DNA of 64,000 nt from Dasyornis broadbenti (lineage: Eukaryota; Chordata; Aves; Passeriformes; Dasyornithidae), in contig VZRN01006300.1 in the NCBI GenBank assembly GCA_013397935.1, positions 634,329 through 698,328 of the forward strand, read 5' to 3'. Positions 37,194 to 49,430 of the stretch are shown here, piece by piece. Numbering within the stretch: position 1 is the stretch's first letter; each line of letters starts with the position of its first letter. Both the position numbers and the translations under genes were made by a program. Under the pieces are notes generated by a model, which ran no database searches, was not told where the DNA came from, and saw nothing but the letters and a program-made list of their open reading frames with translations.

Positions 37194-38626
37194 TGTATTG
37201 GGTTTATGTGAGAAGCTTTTGGTAGTGGCAGGAGGGGACAGGGGTGGGTTCTGCGAGGAAAAGAACCCCTCTATTTGATTGTGCCCTTGTTCTGAGCAAG
37301 ACAGAGTTAATTTTTGCAGTAGCTGGGAAGCAGCATGGCTAGGATAGGGAGGTTATTCTATACCACCTCACCTCATTGCCAGGGGTGGAAAAAAAGGGGT
37401 TCTGAGGAGAAGGGATTCCTTCCTGATGAGCAGGCCTAGCACTGGTCAGGTTCACTGAGCATTTTGCATGTGAAATCACTCTCTAAGAAACACTTCTGCT
37501 GTCAATATTGTGGCTGTTACAGTTCCTTCTCTTATCTCAAGGCTGTTTCCAGTAAATTGTTCTTATCTTAACCTCTTATCTTTGCCTTTCGTGCCTCCAA
37601 TTCTCCTCTCTGGCCACCCAAAGGAGTGGCCCTGGGAGGGGACAGCCTATGGATGGAACCCACTGGATCTCTAATGTGGTTTAGAGAGTCTCTTGGAGAG
37701 GCTCGGTGGGAGAACTAAATCGAGGAGTACCATTCCTAAATCACAGCTAATAGCAGATGAAGAGTGGGAATACGTGAGAAAAACAGCTCCGCAGAAACCA
37801 GGGTCAGTGAGAGAGAAGACGGAGGAGGTGCTCCAGGCACTGGAGCTGGGATTCCCCTGCAGCCTGGTGCAGACCATGGTGAAACAGCTCTGCTCCTGCA
37901 GCTCATGGAGATCTACAGGGGAGCCAGAGATCCACCTGCAGCTCACCCAGGGCCCTATGCCAGAGCATGTGGATGCACAGATGAGGCTGTGACACTGCGG
38001 GAAGCTCACGCTGGAGCAAGATCCTGGCAGGGCCTGTGCACCCACAGAGAGAAGAGCTCACACTGGAGCAAGTTTTCTGTCCCTGTTTCAGCCTTGGGAC
38101 CCTACCAAGGCACAGCAGCCTGTTCCTGAAGGACTGCAGCCCATGGAAGGGACCTATGCTCATGTGAGAAGGACCCACACTGGAGAAGTTCATGGAGATC
38201 TGTCCCCCTGGGAAGGGCCCAGTGCTGGAGAAAGGGAAGAGTATGGCAAGTCCTCCCCCTGAGGAGGAAGGATTGTCAGTGACATCATGTAATGAACTGA
38301 CTGCAATCCCCATTCCCCATCCCCCTGCATCATTGCAGGAGAGGAGGGAGAGCAAATCAGGAGTGAAGTTGAACCTGGGAAGGACAGAGTAGAAGGAAGT
38401 TGTTTTTAAGATTTAGCTTCATTTCTCATTATCCTACTCTGATTTGATTGGTAGTAAATTAAACTAATTTCCCCAATTGAATCTGTTTTGCCTGTCTGGT
38501 ACCCGGTGAGTGATTTCTCCCTGCCTTTATCTCATCCCATAAGCCTTTATTATATTGTCCTCCCTGCTACCCAGCTGAGGAAGGGAGTGACCAGAACCAT
38601 TTTGGCCTGGCGTCTTTCTTACCACA
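37194..38626 (+). mobile_element. Solo LTR of an avian endogenous retrovirus (outer element), interrupted
   Basis: Starts with TG (TGTATTGGGTTTATG, then a TTTTGGTAG block) and ends at CA near 38626. The right-hand part has the landmarks I know from a common bird LTR type: repeated blocks of GCTGGAGCA and CTGCAGC-CATGGA from 37830 to 38240, a CCCCCTGAGGAGGAAGGA block near 38256, and the polyadenylation-side block TTATCCTACTCTGATTTGATTGG near 38430 (stated as a landmark). The usual AATAAA is here AGTAAA (38453-38458). No gag, pol or env sequence flanks it, so it is a solo LTR left by recombination between two LTRs. It is longer than I expect for this type because a second LTR interrupts it at about 37280-37745. 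Open frames across it are translations of the repeat blocks. Flanking bases show no obvious target-site duplication. Confidence 0.82.
37280..37745 (+). mobile_element. Second LTR of a different family, nested in the outer LTR
   Basis: The outer LTR's left part runs to about 37265 and resumes near 37775 (GAATACGTGAGAAAAACAG). The intervening about 466 bases resemble a different bird LTR type: an ACAGAGTTAATTTTTG block at 37301, a TATTCTATACCACCTCA block near 37352, and the 3' part with TTGTTCTTATCTTAACC and a CCAATTCTCCTC block near 37557-37605. It opens with TG (37280) and can be closed with CA at about 37745, followed by GGAGTACCATTCCTAAA-type sequence as in LTR ends. AGTAAA at 37551-37556 stands where AATAAA is expected. 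Boundaries are approximate. The alternative is a natural mosaic LTR subfamily rather than a true nested insertion. Confidence 0.6.
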
Positions 38627-39177
38627 ATTGGCAAGAAAGATCTCCAAAGAATCAATAAACAGTTATCAAAAGCCAAGCTAACAAAGATTTTCCAACAGTG
38701 TCAGGCAGACAGTGAGGGCCAAAACATAGGTTTCAACAGCCTTTTCCAAGCCCACTTGGAGACAAATTCTGGAATTCAATGTTTTTTCATTGAATGAGAA
38801 AACAGGATTTTTAAGGACAAAAGACATGTTATGCACACAAACATAGACAGCAGTATGTATACCTATATCAACACTAAATAACAGACTGTTCAATTCCAAA
38901 GTGGCAGAGATAAATTTGAGTAATACAGAAAGCACCTGGATGTCACAAGGGTAAGGATTATTGCATCCATCAAGGTAATTCTCTAATTAAGTAATAAGAG
39001 ATTTAATCAAAACAAAAGGGTTTTTTTTCTCCCCTTTCACTAAAACAGAAACCCTCTCTTCTCTAACTGCCCACTAAGCAAGCCACCCCTGAAAAAGAAA
39101 AAAAAAAAGCTAGTTTCCTGAAAAACCACACTCACCAAGATGAAGTACTCCAGGAAAACAAGTATAACCTCAATATG

Positions 39178-39236
39178 CCATAGACTTGGATCAGATGACC
39201 TCCAAAGGTGTCTCCTAACTTACTGTATCATTTTAT
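39178..39236 (+). mobile_element. CR1 3'-terminal tail fragment
   Basis: A short remnant of the CR1 3' UTR: CTTGGATCAGATGACCTCC, then AAAGGTGTCTCC and TAACTTACTGTATCATTTTA, which follow in order the terminal CR1 text (TTGGACTAGATGACCTCC, AGAGGTCCCTTCC, then ATTCTATGATTC). Less than 60 bases survive, so this is either an extremely 5'-truncated insertion or an eroded one. Confidence 0.7.
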
Positions 39237-40227
39237 TGAAAACAAGGAACAAAGCTGCCATACTAAAACCTGGAGAACCTCTGCCTAACTGTTGCTCTAG
39301 CTGAAGGCAGAGGAATGTCACTCCTGTAGTTGTAGTATTGGCAGCACATCACCTCCACATCCACAATTCTGACATCATTGGAAGAGGCTTTCATTACAGT
39401 AGCTAGCCTCTGATTAATTCTCTTAGGTACTTAATTCCTACTCTTGAAGTGCACAAAGCTTCTCATGTATGATGTGCAATATTCTGCACTCTTATCTGAT
39501 CAAGAGGATTATTAGCAATCCTGAAATCCACAGCTTTGTACACATAAGAGATAGCAATTTCCATTTTCTCCCTACTTTGTGACCAAGTGCTTGTAGTGCA
39601 TTTTATACCAAGTTACAAGTCCTTTCTCAAATAAGAATTCAGCTCACTAAAACCAAACTATATTAATTATTACTGAAGTCATACCTGCATCTTGGTCATG
39701 AGAAAACAAACAGAAAGTAGAAGCGGAAGATGAATAGAATATTCTTGCATGCCCAAAATTCTACCTTCATAAGCTGAGGGAAAAAACCCATCTTTTTGTT
39801 ACTTATGTCACTGAGACTTGTACAATAAATGCAAAGGGTTAAAGAACTAAATATTCCCCTAGAGTTCAAGTCACTGCATATAAATACTGTTGTGACTACA
39901 GATTGCAAAAGAACGGAAACACAGTAAATCATCCCATTTTTTCTGAGAAATTCTGGGACTATGTTCTGAATTTCCAGGAACAGAAGACAAACACTGCCAA
40001 TTCTCACTGCCGGATTTTTATTGAAGAGTTCAAGAATTTGGAAAGGACTTCTGAAAGCCACTGAAAGATAGTATTGATTTTTTTTTTTTTACAGAGCTAG
40101 AGATCATTTCTAGGAGAATGTACTCTGTGTGACTAGTTCATGTGCTAACTCCTGAGAAAGTTAAAAGAAAAAGAAGAAAAAGGCTCTTTAAAAAGACCTG
40201 AAAGCTTCTGAAAGCAGCAAACCTTGC

Positions 40228-40258
40228 AAACAAACAAACAAACAAACAAACAAAAAAA
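40228..40258. repeat. (AAAC)n microsatellite
   Basis: Six perfect AAAC units followed by an A run of seven. On the minus strand it translates as a repeated Phe-Val-Cys-Leu pattern, which explains an apparent open frame there. Confidence 0.92.
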
Positions 40259-42750
40259 TCTATACCTTGCCCATCTCTCCAAAAACATTTCAAAAAAAAG
40301 GAGAAAAGGTAGATTGGCAGCAAGACATTCTAAAGGATATTCTGTAGTGCATACCCACTTTTCCAGGTTCTCATTCTTCTTGCCTTGAATATAATACCAA
40401 ACTCCAATGTGTAAATTTATTCTACTACTGAATTTACAGCAATAAAGTCCCAACCTTAGGATCTCTGGAGCAGTGTCCTTCATAGCCTTTCATTCACATT
40501 AAATAAGAAAATGTGCTGAAAAAATAGAATACTTCTTTACACTCTAATCTAGAGCATATTTAGTTTAACCTTCTTTCAGCCCTTTACCAACAAAATGCTT
40601 TCACTGCAGCCAAATTTGAAAGACAAGTTGATGAAAGCTCCTAAGTCAGATTTAGTAGGGGTGGAAAAACAGATGTTCAGGGATTTTTTAATGCAAACTT
40701 CAGTTCTGACAGAAGGCACAGTAGTTGTGAATGGGCTTCCACAGCTAGTCTTCAAACTGGTTATAAGCACTTAGGGTAGTTAATACACAGCAAGCTTTGA
40801 CCAAAAATAACTGCGCCACTTGCCCACCATCTGAAGTCACCCCATGTTGCTCTGACACTTCCAGTCTGCTGACTGCCCCAGAGTTAAAGCAGATTATCTA
40901 CAGGGCTGGTCAGAGCAAGGGAAGGACCGATGAAAATTCACATTCTTACTTCCTATGAACTACTAAAGACACTATTTTCACAGCTAAGATTGACACTCAG
41001 TTAAAGAACTTGAAGCTCAAAAATGACTGCCTACAATGTCAAGATTCTCTTACATAGCTCTCCTTCCCCTCAGTTTCACATCATGACTCAGATGATGCTC
41101 TAAATGAATTGGAAGCATAATTTCACAGTGCATCAAAATTATGAAGTCCAGGCACATCAATTCACATATTCTTTTAAAATCATAGATCCAAGTATAGTAA
41201 CAGATTTTCAGGACATCCAATTTCTCAAAGTCCAATCTATTTTTATAGCTGCAAAAGAAGCTATAAAAGAACTGTTATGTTTTTCCTGTTATCGGGAAAA
41301 GCATTCAGGTACATTCAGCTGACAACTCAGCATATACTAACATTAGACTTTTTACTAATTTGAGGTTTCCTGTTAGGGGGAAAAAAATTGCAAGTTGACA
41401 TATTACAAAACATGTAAAAATCCTGAAGAGATTTTTTGGAAAATTAGATGTTGTTTTTGTTTGGTTTTTTTGCTTTTCTTCCAAATGAGTAGCATGACTG
41501 TAGTAATCACTACTAGCAATGCTTCTCTTGGGACAAAGGGAAAAGGTTTTAATGTCATATGACACTGTTTAATTATTTGTGTATCTGCAGGGTCCAAAAT
41601 CATAACTGAATCCTCAGGGTGGTAATCATATTATGAAAACAGAAGATAAAATGTGCAAAGAAAAGATCATATCCAAACCAGCAATTTGAAGTTTCATAAA
41701 AAATACAAAGCAAGCATTATGCCAACTAAAACTGCCCAGAGAAAAAAGAGGACTTTTACATGCAATTTTGCCAAGTACCTTTGAATTTAGCTGAGGGTTT
41801 TTTAAAATATACTCTTTGTAATATGCCATATTGGCTGCTTAGATACAGCACAATGACTCAAAAAGCATAGGATCTAACCAAGTGTAAAAAGCTCTGCCTT
41901 TGTTCCTACAAATATAGCATTCAGCGAGCATTGATATATTTTGGTGCAAGGCATTTCACCGGTATTCTAGCTTGCCACCTTTTCTTTGGAAACAAGTGCC
42001 TCCTCCCAAATAGGAAATGGCTCTTTTAAAGACAAATATCAAATCTTAATCCGTATATATTAAAGATCCAATTTTTTCAGCAGCAGAACTAGAATACAGG
42101 ATGGTAACAGAGGCTCTGTTTCCAAATTTTCTGGGTTTTTTCTGTTAGCAAAACCCAGAGAATTGCCAGACAGCTATTAGCAGTTTGATGAAAAGTCTGA
42201 ATGCACAATCAATCACCGGCATACAGCAATATGATGCTACAAGTTGACAGGAACATGCAGTTTCACAACTTACTATCCGATAAGGAAGATGTAAAAAGGA
42301 GTCTGGGCAGCCAGCTAAAGCCATTTGTTCCTTCAAATTTTCTTCAAATTACATCTACTGCTTCCCAGGACCTGCAGAGTACAAACAAACTGTCAGAAAC
42401 CATACTGAAGACATTTCATCAACTTATTATTGAAAACAGTTGGAGGAGGAAGACTGAGAAGATCAAGATGAGGTGATGGGGATTTGCATCAACTTGAAGT
42501 AGAAAATGTGCACATTTGCTGCCTGCAGCCTAGAATACACGTTCAATTTGATGTTTCATTTAAAAGCCAACATAACTATTCTCAAGCCATGTGGCTCCTC
42601 CTTTATTACCACTGTTCAGGCAAAAAGGAAAGCCTCTCTTCACAGCAAAACCCCAGCCATTTGAAAACTGGCTCTCACCAACTGAGGTTGTTTTCAGTTG
42701 TGGAAAGAAAACACTGAAATCTGTGAGTTAATTAAGATGTCAGTCACTTA

Positions 42751-42832
42751 TCACAGAATCATTTAAGCTGGAAAAGACCCCTAAGATCACCAAGATCATT
42801 ATGCAGCATTAGCCTTCAATGCCTGGTTACAC
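42751..42832 (-). mobile_element. CR1 3'-terminal tail fragment, reverse strand
   Basis: Begins TCACAGAATCATTTAAGCTGG, then AAAAGACCCCTAAGATCACC, the reverse complement of a CR1 3' end (GGTGATCTTAGGGGTC, CAGCTTAAATGATTC). About 80 bases are recognisable before the match fades near 42832. No ORF2 sequence remains. Confidence 0.85.
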
Positions 42833-45800
42833 AACTTCTAATCTTTACCCTTTCCTGCGTGCCTTCCCTCTCGTGGTTTTATTCTCACACAGTATATCAA
42901 ATTGAGTGTCACATACAAATTCGTTCAAGTCTTGCACTTGCTCTTCTGAGTGATTATTAGCAGCAACTTCGCAAGGTGAATTGTGTTTCTTTAATGCATC
43001 ACTTTGTGATCAGATTCAGCTTGAAAAGAAATCTGCAGACATTTAGAGGTACATATGGCTAAAGAACTAAAAATAAGAAGGCAAGATGATGTCAAGAAAG
43101 TTGTTATAACTGCTGCCTCACAACAAAGGAAACAAAAAATAAACCAAAATAAATAAATACATAAAGCACTATTTGCTGGTCCAGCACTTCTTCCAACCAG
43201 TGGTGGTGACATCCCTGCAGTGTAAGACAATCAATGCCACCTCCAAGTAGATGAAAAAAGGGTGACTGGGGAAGAGAAAGTAAGCTGCAAAGCACAGCCA
43301 GAACTTTTACTTCTACCACAAGCAAGTCTTGGTCTTGTTCACTGTTAATTATCAATTACACCTTCAAAACAAAAGCCCGAGTTTTAAACAGGCTACCCAC
43401 TGCTCTCTGGTAAGCAGGAACTGTCAGCAAACCAAAGCTGCCAGCAAGATTTATGGGACAGTTAAGTCAGGGAGAAGGGTAAAAAAAATCTTGGAAAAAC
43501 TGTTCCCAGAGGACTTGCAGCCCATGGTCCACAAACCATGCACTCATCAAGGAAGCTTTGTTTTACCTAGTCCCAGGATAAGTTTTGCTAAGGTATGGTA
43601 GCCTCCTCCTCCTCCTCTACCAGTAAGGCAGGCAAGCTCCCTAACTTCTTTCCAGGAAATAGTTACTGGGCTTCTGCAGTTTTCCGTGATCAATTTATAC
43701 AGCCAATTACCTTGGGAGGAAACTGGTTTTGGCAACAAGTCTGAAAATCTATTTAACCCAATATGCATAAATCAAGTTGTTTATTCTAGGTAAGTAAATA
43801 CTATGGAAAAAAAAATTAAATCAAAAATCTTACAGGATTTACGGTGAGGGGGAGGCCACATCAAACATTTAACTCTGTAGGTACATTACTCAACTTGCAC
43901 TATTGCTAGTCTTTAAACATATAAACAGTGGTCTACAGCCATCTAACTACTTCTCTACAACTAAAAGTTTGCAGTCAGTTTTAAAGATTGATCTGAAGAT
44001 TTCACTTTAATCACCCAGTTTGTTCCGGGAGAATTAAGCACAGATTTAAGAAAAGCTCTTAAAAACCTTTTCACTTGGGGGAGTACCATTTTCTGTAAGC
44101 ACATCTACAGAGAAATTAGGCAAACCACTGAAATAGCTGTTATGAAACTGGTAAAATGCATCAAGAATAAAGACAACTGTATTATCAGCCTCTAAACCCG
44201 CCAAGACTAAAGGAAGTTTACATAAAGGGGTAAGGGAAAAGAATTGAGCTTTACACTGCAACAGTTTTATGTTTATTATCACTTCAGTATTTAGACAACA
44301 GGAAAAGGCACAACTGCTGTGATTTAATGGTAGGTTATTAAGGACCGAACATCAAAATACTGGACTTTTGATGTTTCAGTAAAAGGCTCCAGTTCACTTA
44401 TAGCAAGATAGAATAAATATGTTCCTAAACAATACCAGACCAATTTGTCTACTCTAGGGTGTGCTGCAGTTTCTGCCACAGCCCCATTACACCAACGGAA
44501 GATCATAAATTACCTCAAACAATAGTTGGAGTCAAGACTGCATAATTTATCAAGAACCATTTGCTTCACTGCTACATTCTTGAGTATTCATTTTTTAACA
44601 CTGCAGAAACAGAGGAAAGTAATAATCTCTAGATGATATCATTCCTGGTCAGTCCCACATTAACACTGATTTAAGATCTCATCTCTTTTGTCTGTCTAAA
44701 AACAGTTTATCAAACTAGTCCTACCCTAGAAATACAAAAAGCCTTTGCTCACCTTTAAGACCTAAGGTCCTTTGTACCAAATCAACAAGTAATAAATTTC
44801 ATAGGGACAGAACTCTACACCACTTCACATGTTCAGCAGATAAACATTAGGACTTAAAAACAAAAGATAAACCAATTTTTCCTGTGCTGTCTTTAAACGT
44901 GATTTTTAGCATGTCACTTCTCTTCTGAGACTGTAGCTACATACAGACATACATGTTCTTTCCACACAATTTACACTGCACAAATGGCAAAGAAGTATTC
45001 AAGTGCCAAGTTACTGTTCCTTTCCTAAAATGCCTTAGATGGGGGAGGGAAATTCCAAAGAATTGTAAATAGAAAACAAGCCATGTAGTCGAACACTGTT
45101 ACAAAACTCAGGACATTCAGTGATGAGAACAACTGTCATGCAACATCGAGCGAGACAGCCTGTGCACATTCAGAACCGAGCAATTTCATGTGCTTTTATT
45201 GGTTTCAGATCTCTGCCTTGGACAGAGGCCCTGAAAGAAGGACAGTAGCGATAAACCAAGTTTCAAAGGTCATGAGACTAATTTTTGGTATGACATTCTC
45301 TAGAATAAAGAATGGACTATTACGAGGCATAGCTTTGATGTCTCAGTCTCTCAAAAGTGTTACATGAACTCACACCATCTAAAAGATTGATATTATTCTT
45401 GCATGGAAAACACTGCAGGTATGTGCCCTGGAGATTGCTGCTGCTCTGAATGGGTTGTCTAAGTCACAATCAAATTACTCACCTAACCAGCAGATTAAGT
45501 TGTCTATTAACTGCAAATTAAGCCCATCACCAGGTATGTTTTTCTGATTTATCATTTGTTCCCTGCACATTCCCAGCAGAGGAAACGTTATCTCGCCCAG
45601 CGCTCTGGAAGCAGACACAGCCTACGCACCTACAGATACTGTGGTAGGAAAATGGCAGGGGTATGGTCACTCTGCCAATTCAGGAAGTTTCCCAGGTTCT
45701 ACATGTGCCATCTGTCAAAGTCTTTAAATTCAAGAGAAAAATAATTTTTCAAAAGCAATTGCTTGCAGATTAGTTAGGAACAGGAGGAGGAGGAGGGAGA

Positions 45801-47146
45801 AAAAAAAAAGGGATTTTAACCTGGCAGAGTTGCAAGACAAGCTCCAGAGCTCTTGAAAACTGGATTTATGCTCCTTTATGAAAGGTAACATAACAAATTT
45901 GTTGAATGCTACACCCTTTTAAGTATTTTATAATTTTTTTTATAATGTTCAGCTTTCTATAACTGAACTACTGTGAAAAAGAGAAGGGGAAAAAGCTTCA
46001 ACATAGACTTAATTTTGACCTGAAGACCTTCATCTAAAATCTCAGGTTTTACATACAAGTTAAAAATCTTTTCCTCTCTTTTCTTTTATTCTCTCAGACA
46101 CTAAGTATCACTATTCCATTTCTCCCCACAACATAGAATGAGGTTTAGCAGACCAAACCTGGATTTTCCTAAGAAACTAGAACAAAGTCTTAAAACTGAA
46201 TCAATAGAATATTCTCCCTATGTTACCTTCAGGACTGTCTAAGTTAAGTCTACCAGACTTTAAATTTAACATCTTGAAGACCCAGGGAGAAAAAGACCCT
46301 CTCTTCTTGGTTCACATCAGAAACAATCTCCAAGACTTAACTGGCTGTTCTCCTGGCTCCAGAGTCCCCACTACTTCATATCATCTAGGAAAGTGTTCTG
46401 TTTGATTCTGCAGACATATATGTATGTATGTATGTATCTGTATCACTGAAACAGGTTTACAAGATGAGGCAGTTATAGGGATACACCGAGCAATCCTCTG
46501 GAACACAGGCATGGGTACCCATACTGTGACACTTTCTTACCAGTCTACTCCTATTGCCATAGTTACAATGGAAATAAAGTTGGATGCAAGCAGCATGAGG
46601 CATACCAGTGATTTTTCTGTAGTTGAAAGACCTGACAGCTACCAATGTCCCCAGCTGCACTGAAACTGCGGGACCCAGATGTGCTTTTGCATGCAAGATC
46701 CACACAACTTCTCACAAAAAATGAAGCCGGAATGACTATGTGGGCTGAAAAGAAGGTGCCATCAGATTCCTTAGCTGGGTGGACCAAGGAGACTAAAATA
46801 CCCTTGTGTCAACACACAAGTTTGCCATCAGATTTCATCATAGCTTCACCAATCAGTACATGTAAAGATTTATGAAGCATCTTCCCCTCTTTTGGTGATA
46901 GCTTCAGGTGGAGACGGTGTCAGTTCACAACACTGAGAAAGCCCTTCACTCTCCCCAAGGGATCACTTGGTCGACAGGACTGGATTCATCATTTCAAACT
47001 TTTTACTGACCACTTTCTCAATTTACTCGGTTCAAACATGTTTGCTTCTCTCCCCAGCTCTGAAAGTCCCTCCTCGCACCCAAAGTCTCCAGTTTGGCCA
47101 TGCAGAAAAACAATACTTGACCAGTTTCCTTTCAAACAAGTTTGTT
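42833..47146. other. Unique non-coding sequence
   Basis: No gene is supported. It contains a short (CTC)n run near 43602-43617, a GGA-rich run near 45781-45795 and a (TATG)n array at 46419. Frames of up to 90 codons occur on both strands without domains. Confidence 0.5.
46419..46437. repeat. (TATG)n microsatellite
   Basis: Between four and five TATG units preceded by ATATA. Short and likely variable. Confidence 0.85.
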
Positions 47147-47200
47147 CCCCCCCCCCCCCCCNNNNNNNNNNNNNNNNNNNNNNNNNNNNNNNNNNNNNNN
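47147..47200. other. C15 homopolymer followed by a 39-base assembly gap
   Basis: Fifteen C residues (47147-47161) run directly into 39 N (47162-47200). After the gap the sequence is ordinary (CACCTCCCC...). The gap is unresolved sequence, probably because the homopolymer or GC-rich repeat failed to sequence or assemble, and its true length need not be 39. Any open frame crossing it is meaningless. Confidence 0.97.
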
Positions 47201-48003
47201 CACCTCCCCAAACACTCCAGAACAGAATTACTCTCCAGCTGCAAAAGACTGAATGACATGATCGTCTACACCCTGATGGCCTACTGAGATTAGCAGCAGG
47301 TAATATTTAAGAATACCTGTAGCTTTCCCAATTTCTCCTCATTTCCCTTGCACGAATGGGTATCTTCACTTCCATTTTGTTACACATATGTACCCAAAAG
47401 GAATTTGCAAGTCTATGATAGAGAGCAACTGCCTAACTAGAGGAATACTTTGAACATCTTTGAAAACAAAGCATTGTTCTAGCTAAAATTTCAAGTGAGT
47501 GTTGCGCACTAAAATGAAAAGCACTGTTCAAAATATAAATCATCAATCAAAAGCACTTCAGTTACGTCCAAACACTCCCACAAAACCATACTAAAAAATC
47601 TGGTCTTATAAAAAAAGGGAATATAATTCTCTTTTGCCATTCTTAATTGCAAAGCTGTTAGTCTAAATATTACACCTTGTAAAGGAAGCCATTTGCCATT
47701 GTACTTTTGCCAGAAAGTGAAGAATCTTGGCAACGGCAATTCAGGCTTTTGAAAGCCAAAACAGATACATACTTCAGAAGAAGCACAGAAGAGCTGATGC
47801 CATCCCACTTGAGCCTTGCCAAATAAAATTAAATAAAATATATGCAGTTCAGCATTTTTTGGTTTACTGAATCTGCCTAAAATTTTGAAAAGGCTCAAGA
47901 CTCACAGCCTGTGAATTCATGTTCACCTCCTGACAGAACAGCTTCACTGACAGCAAAGTTCTAGGAGAAAAACAGTATTTAGCCCAACAAGATTGGACAA
48001 CAC

Positions 48004-48107
48004 CAAAAAAAAAAACAACCAACCAAACAAAAAACCAAAAAAACCCACAAAAAACCCAAAAACTCTCAAACAAAATCAAAAAACCAAACAACAAATCCCA
48101 AACCTAT
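48004..48107. repeat. A/C-rich low-complexity tract
   Basis: About 100 bases of A with scattered C and CC and almost no G on the + strand, without a fixed period. It is the longest low-complexity block in the window. The minus-strand frame over it reads as Phe, Trp and Leu repeats and is an artefact. Confidence 0.85.
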
Positions 48108-49413
48108 AATGAACTTTGGAAATATTTACAAAACTCTGCAGTTTCACCATCTTCCTTGATCATTGAAAATCCTCTTTTCTCTCCTAATAAACCCATATCT
48201 TTGAAGCAAGAACTTTGGCAATAAGAGAGTTGTTCCCAAGTCTAAACTAAATGTTAATTACCCAGAAACTGAAATAACATTTATGTAGTATACAGCAGAC
48301 AACCCCCATATGCAGAGGTTGGGCATCTCCCTGGATCCATGACTGGGACATGAGATGCACAGCGAGAGAGCCCAAGGTGAACTTCATCTGACAATGCCAT
48401 GACTAGCAGTCTCTAAGTTTGTCTATACAGTTCCTCACTACATCCTTTGCCTTCAGAGAACTGAAAAAATCTCTATTCTCTCTGTTGTCCCTGTCTTGCT
48501 TCCCCTCCCCACCCCGATCTAGTCACATTTCTCATAAAACAGAATCCAAAATTTTGTAATTTTGGGAAGCAGTCTAAATAATTATTTCCTTGTGTTATTT
48601 TAAGCTTTTATTATCCAACCTGAAGATTTAGAGTGAAGTTATACAACAGTCAAGATGATTTAATATCTTGTTACTGCCAAGAACAGGACAGGCATCCCAC
48701 TCTCTTCATCAGGCCTTGCTCTGCTTTCTTCCTCCACTTCCTCCCAGCAGCTTCATGGCACTCCCTTCTTCTACCTTTTTGTGTCATATATGGTCCTTAA
48801 TGAGTTTAGCTTGTGTTAATTAATGCATTTGTTTTGCTGGGTAGTGTTCTGCTAAGGAAGCAAATGCAATAAACTCAGATCTGACAGACAGTTCAGTGGC
48901 ACCATGTGAATGGCAGGAAACCACGAGCAAGAGGGGAAGGGAACAACAGGATCACCCCTCTCCAGTGGCAGTAAACTATGACACTGGCCAAGGCAACCTG
49001 TAAACTTTCATTTTCTTTGTTTACTGCCATTAGGAGCTGGCAAACCTTTCTTTCCTACTGCACATCCGTGAGAATTACTGCTTTCCAGGCATCTCACAGA
49101 AGTTAAACACTCGGATAGGTCTCCAAATAAAATGTAAAGTTTTTCTCAAAGGCACTTACTTGCACCTAGTGGTACCAACTCAACTAAAGTCTGTTTTTGT
49201 TGCGTACTTAACCAAAACATTGCTTTTTGCATTCAACACACTAATGAGCCTTTATGCTTCCAACCTGCAACTGGTCTGATTGGTCCTTCCCCCTGCTCAG
49301 TGGTGGGACTTGAAAGCCAAGCGCTCTAGACACCCCAGCCAGAGACTAAATTACACACAAGACATTTTTCTAAACAATTAGAGCAAGTTCATCAGCTCTG
49401 TACAGTGCTTCTA

Positions 49414-49430
49414 TTTTTTTTTTTTTTTTT
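49414..49430. repeat. Poly-T tract (17)
   Basis: Seventeen uninterrupted T residues. No retroposed body is recognisable on either side. Confidence 0.85.

Larger units (their letters stand above)
38627..42750. other. Unique non-coding sequence with two listed repeats
   Basis: Apart from a CR1 tail (39178-39236) and an (AAAC)n array (40228-40258), I see nothing assignable. Open frames reach about 120 codons on the minus strand near 39.7-40.1 kb but have no domains. A 13-base T run followed by ACAG at 40078-40094 looks like a splice acceptor, but no coding-like sequence follows. Confidence 0.45.

Noticed and set aside
37671..38355. Several overlapping 99-150-codon frames on both strands
   Set aside because: They are translations of the GC-rich repeated blocks of the solo LTR. 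No retroviral protein sequence is present.
40078..40094. Splice-acceptor-like T13-ACAG
   Set aside because: No coding-like frame follows, and T-runs before AG are frequent in AT-rich introns.
46967..47287. Open frames crossing 47.15-47.20 kb
   Set aside because: They run through 39 unknown bases and a C homopolymer, so the frame is undefined.
49270..49345. tRNA-like stretch
   Set aside because: It does not fold into a cloverleaf with a T-loop GTTC box and paired acceptor ends.
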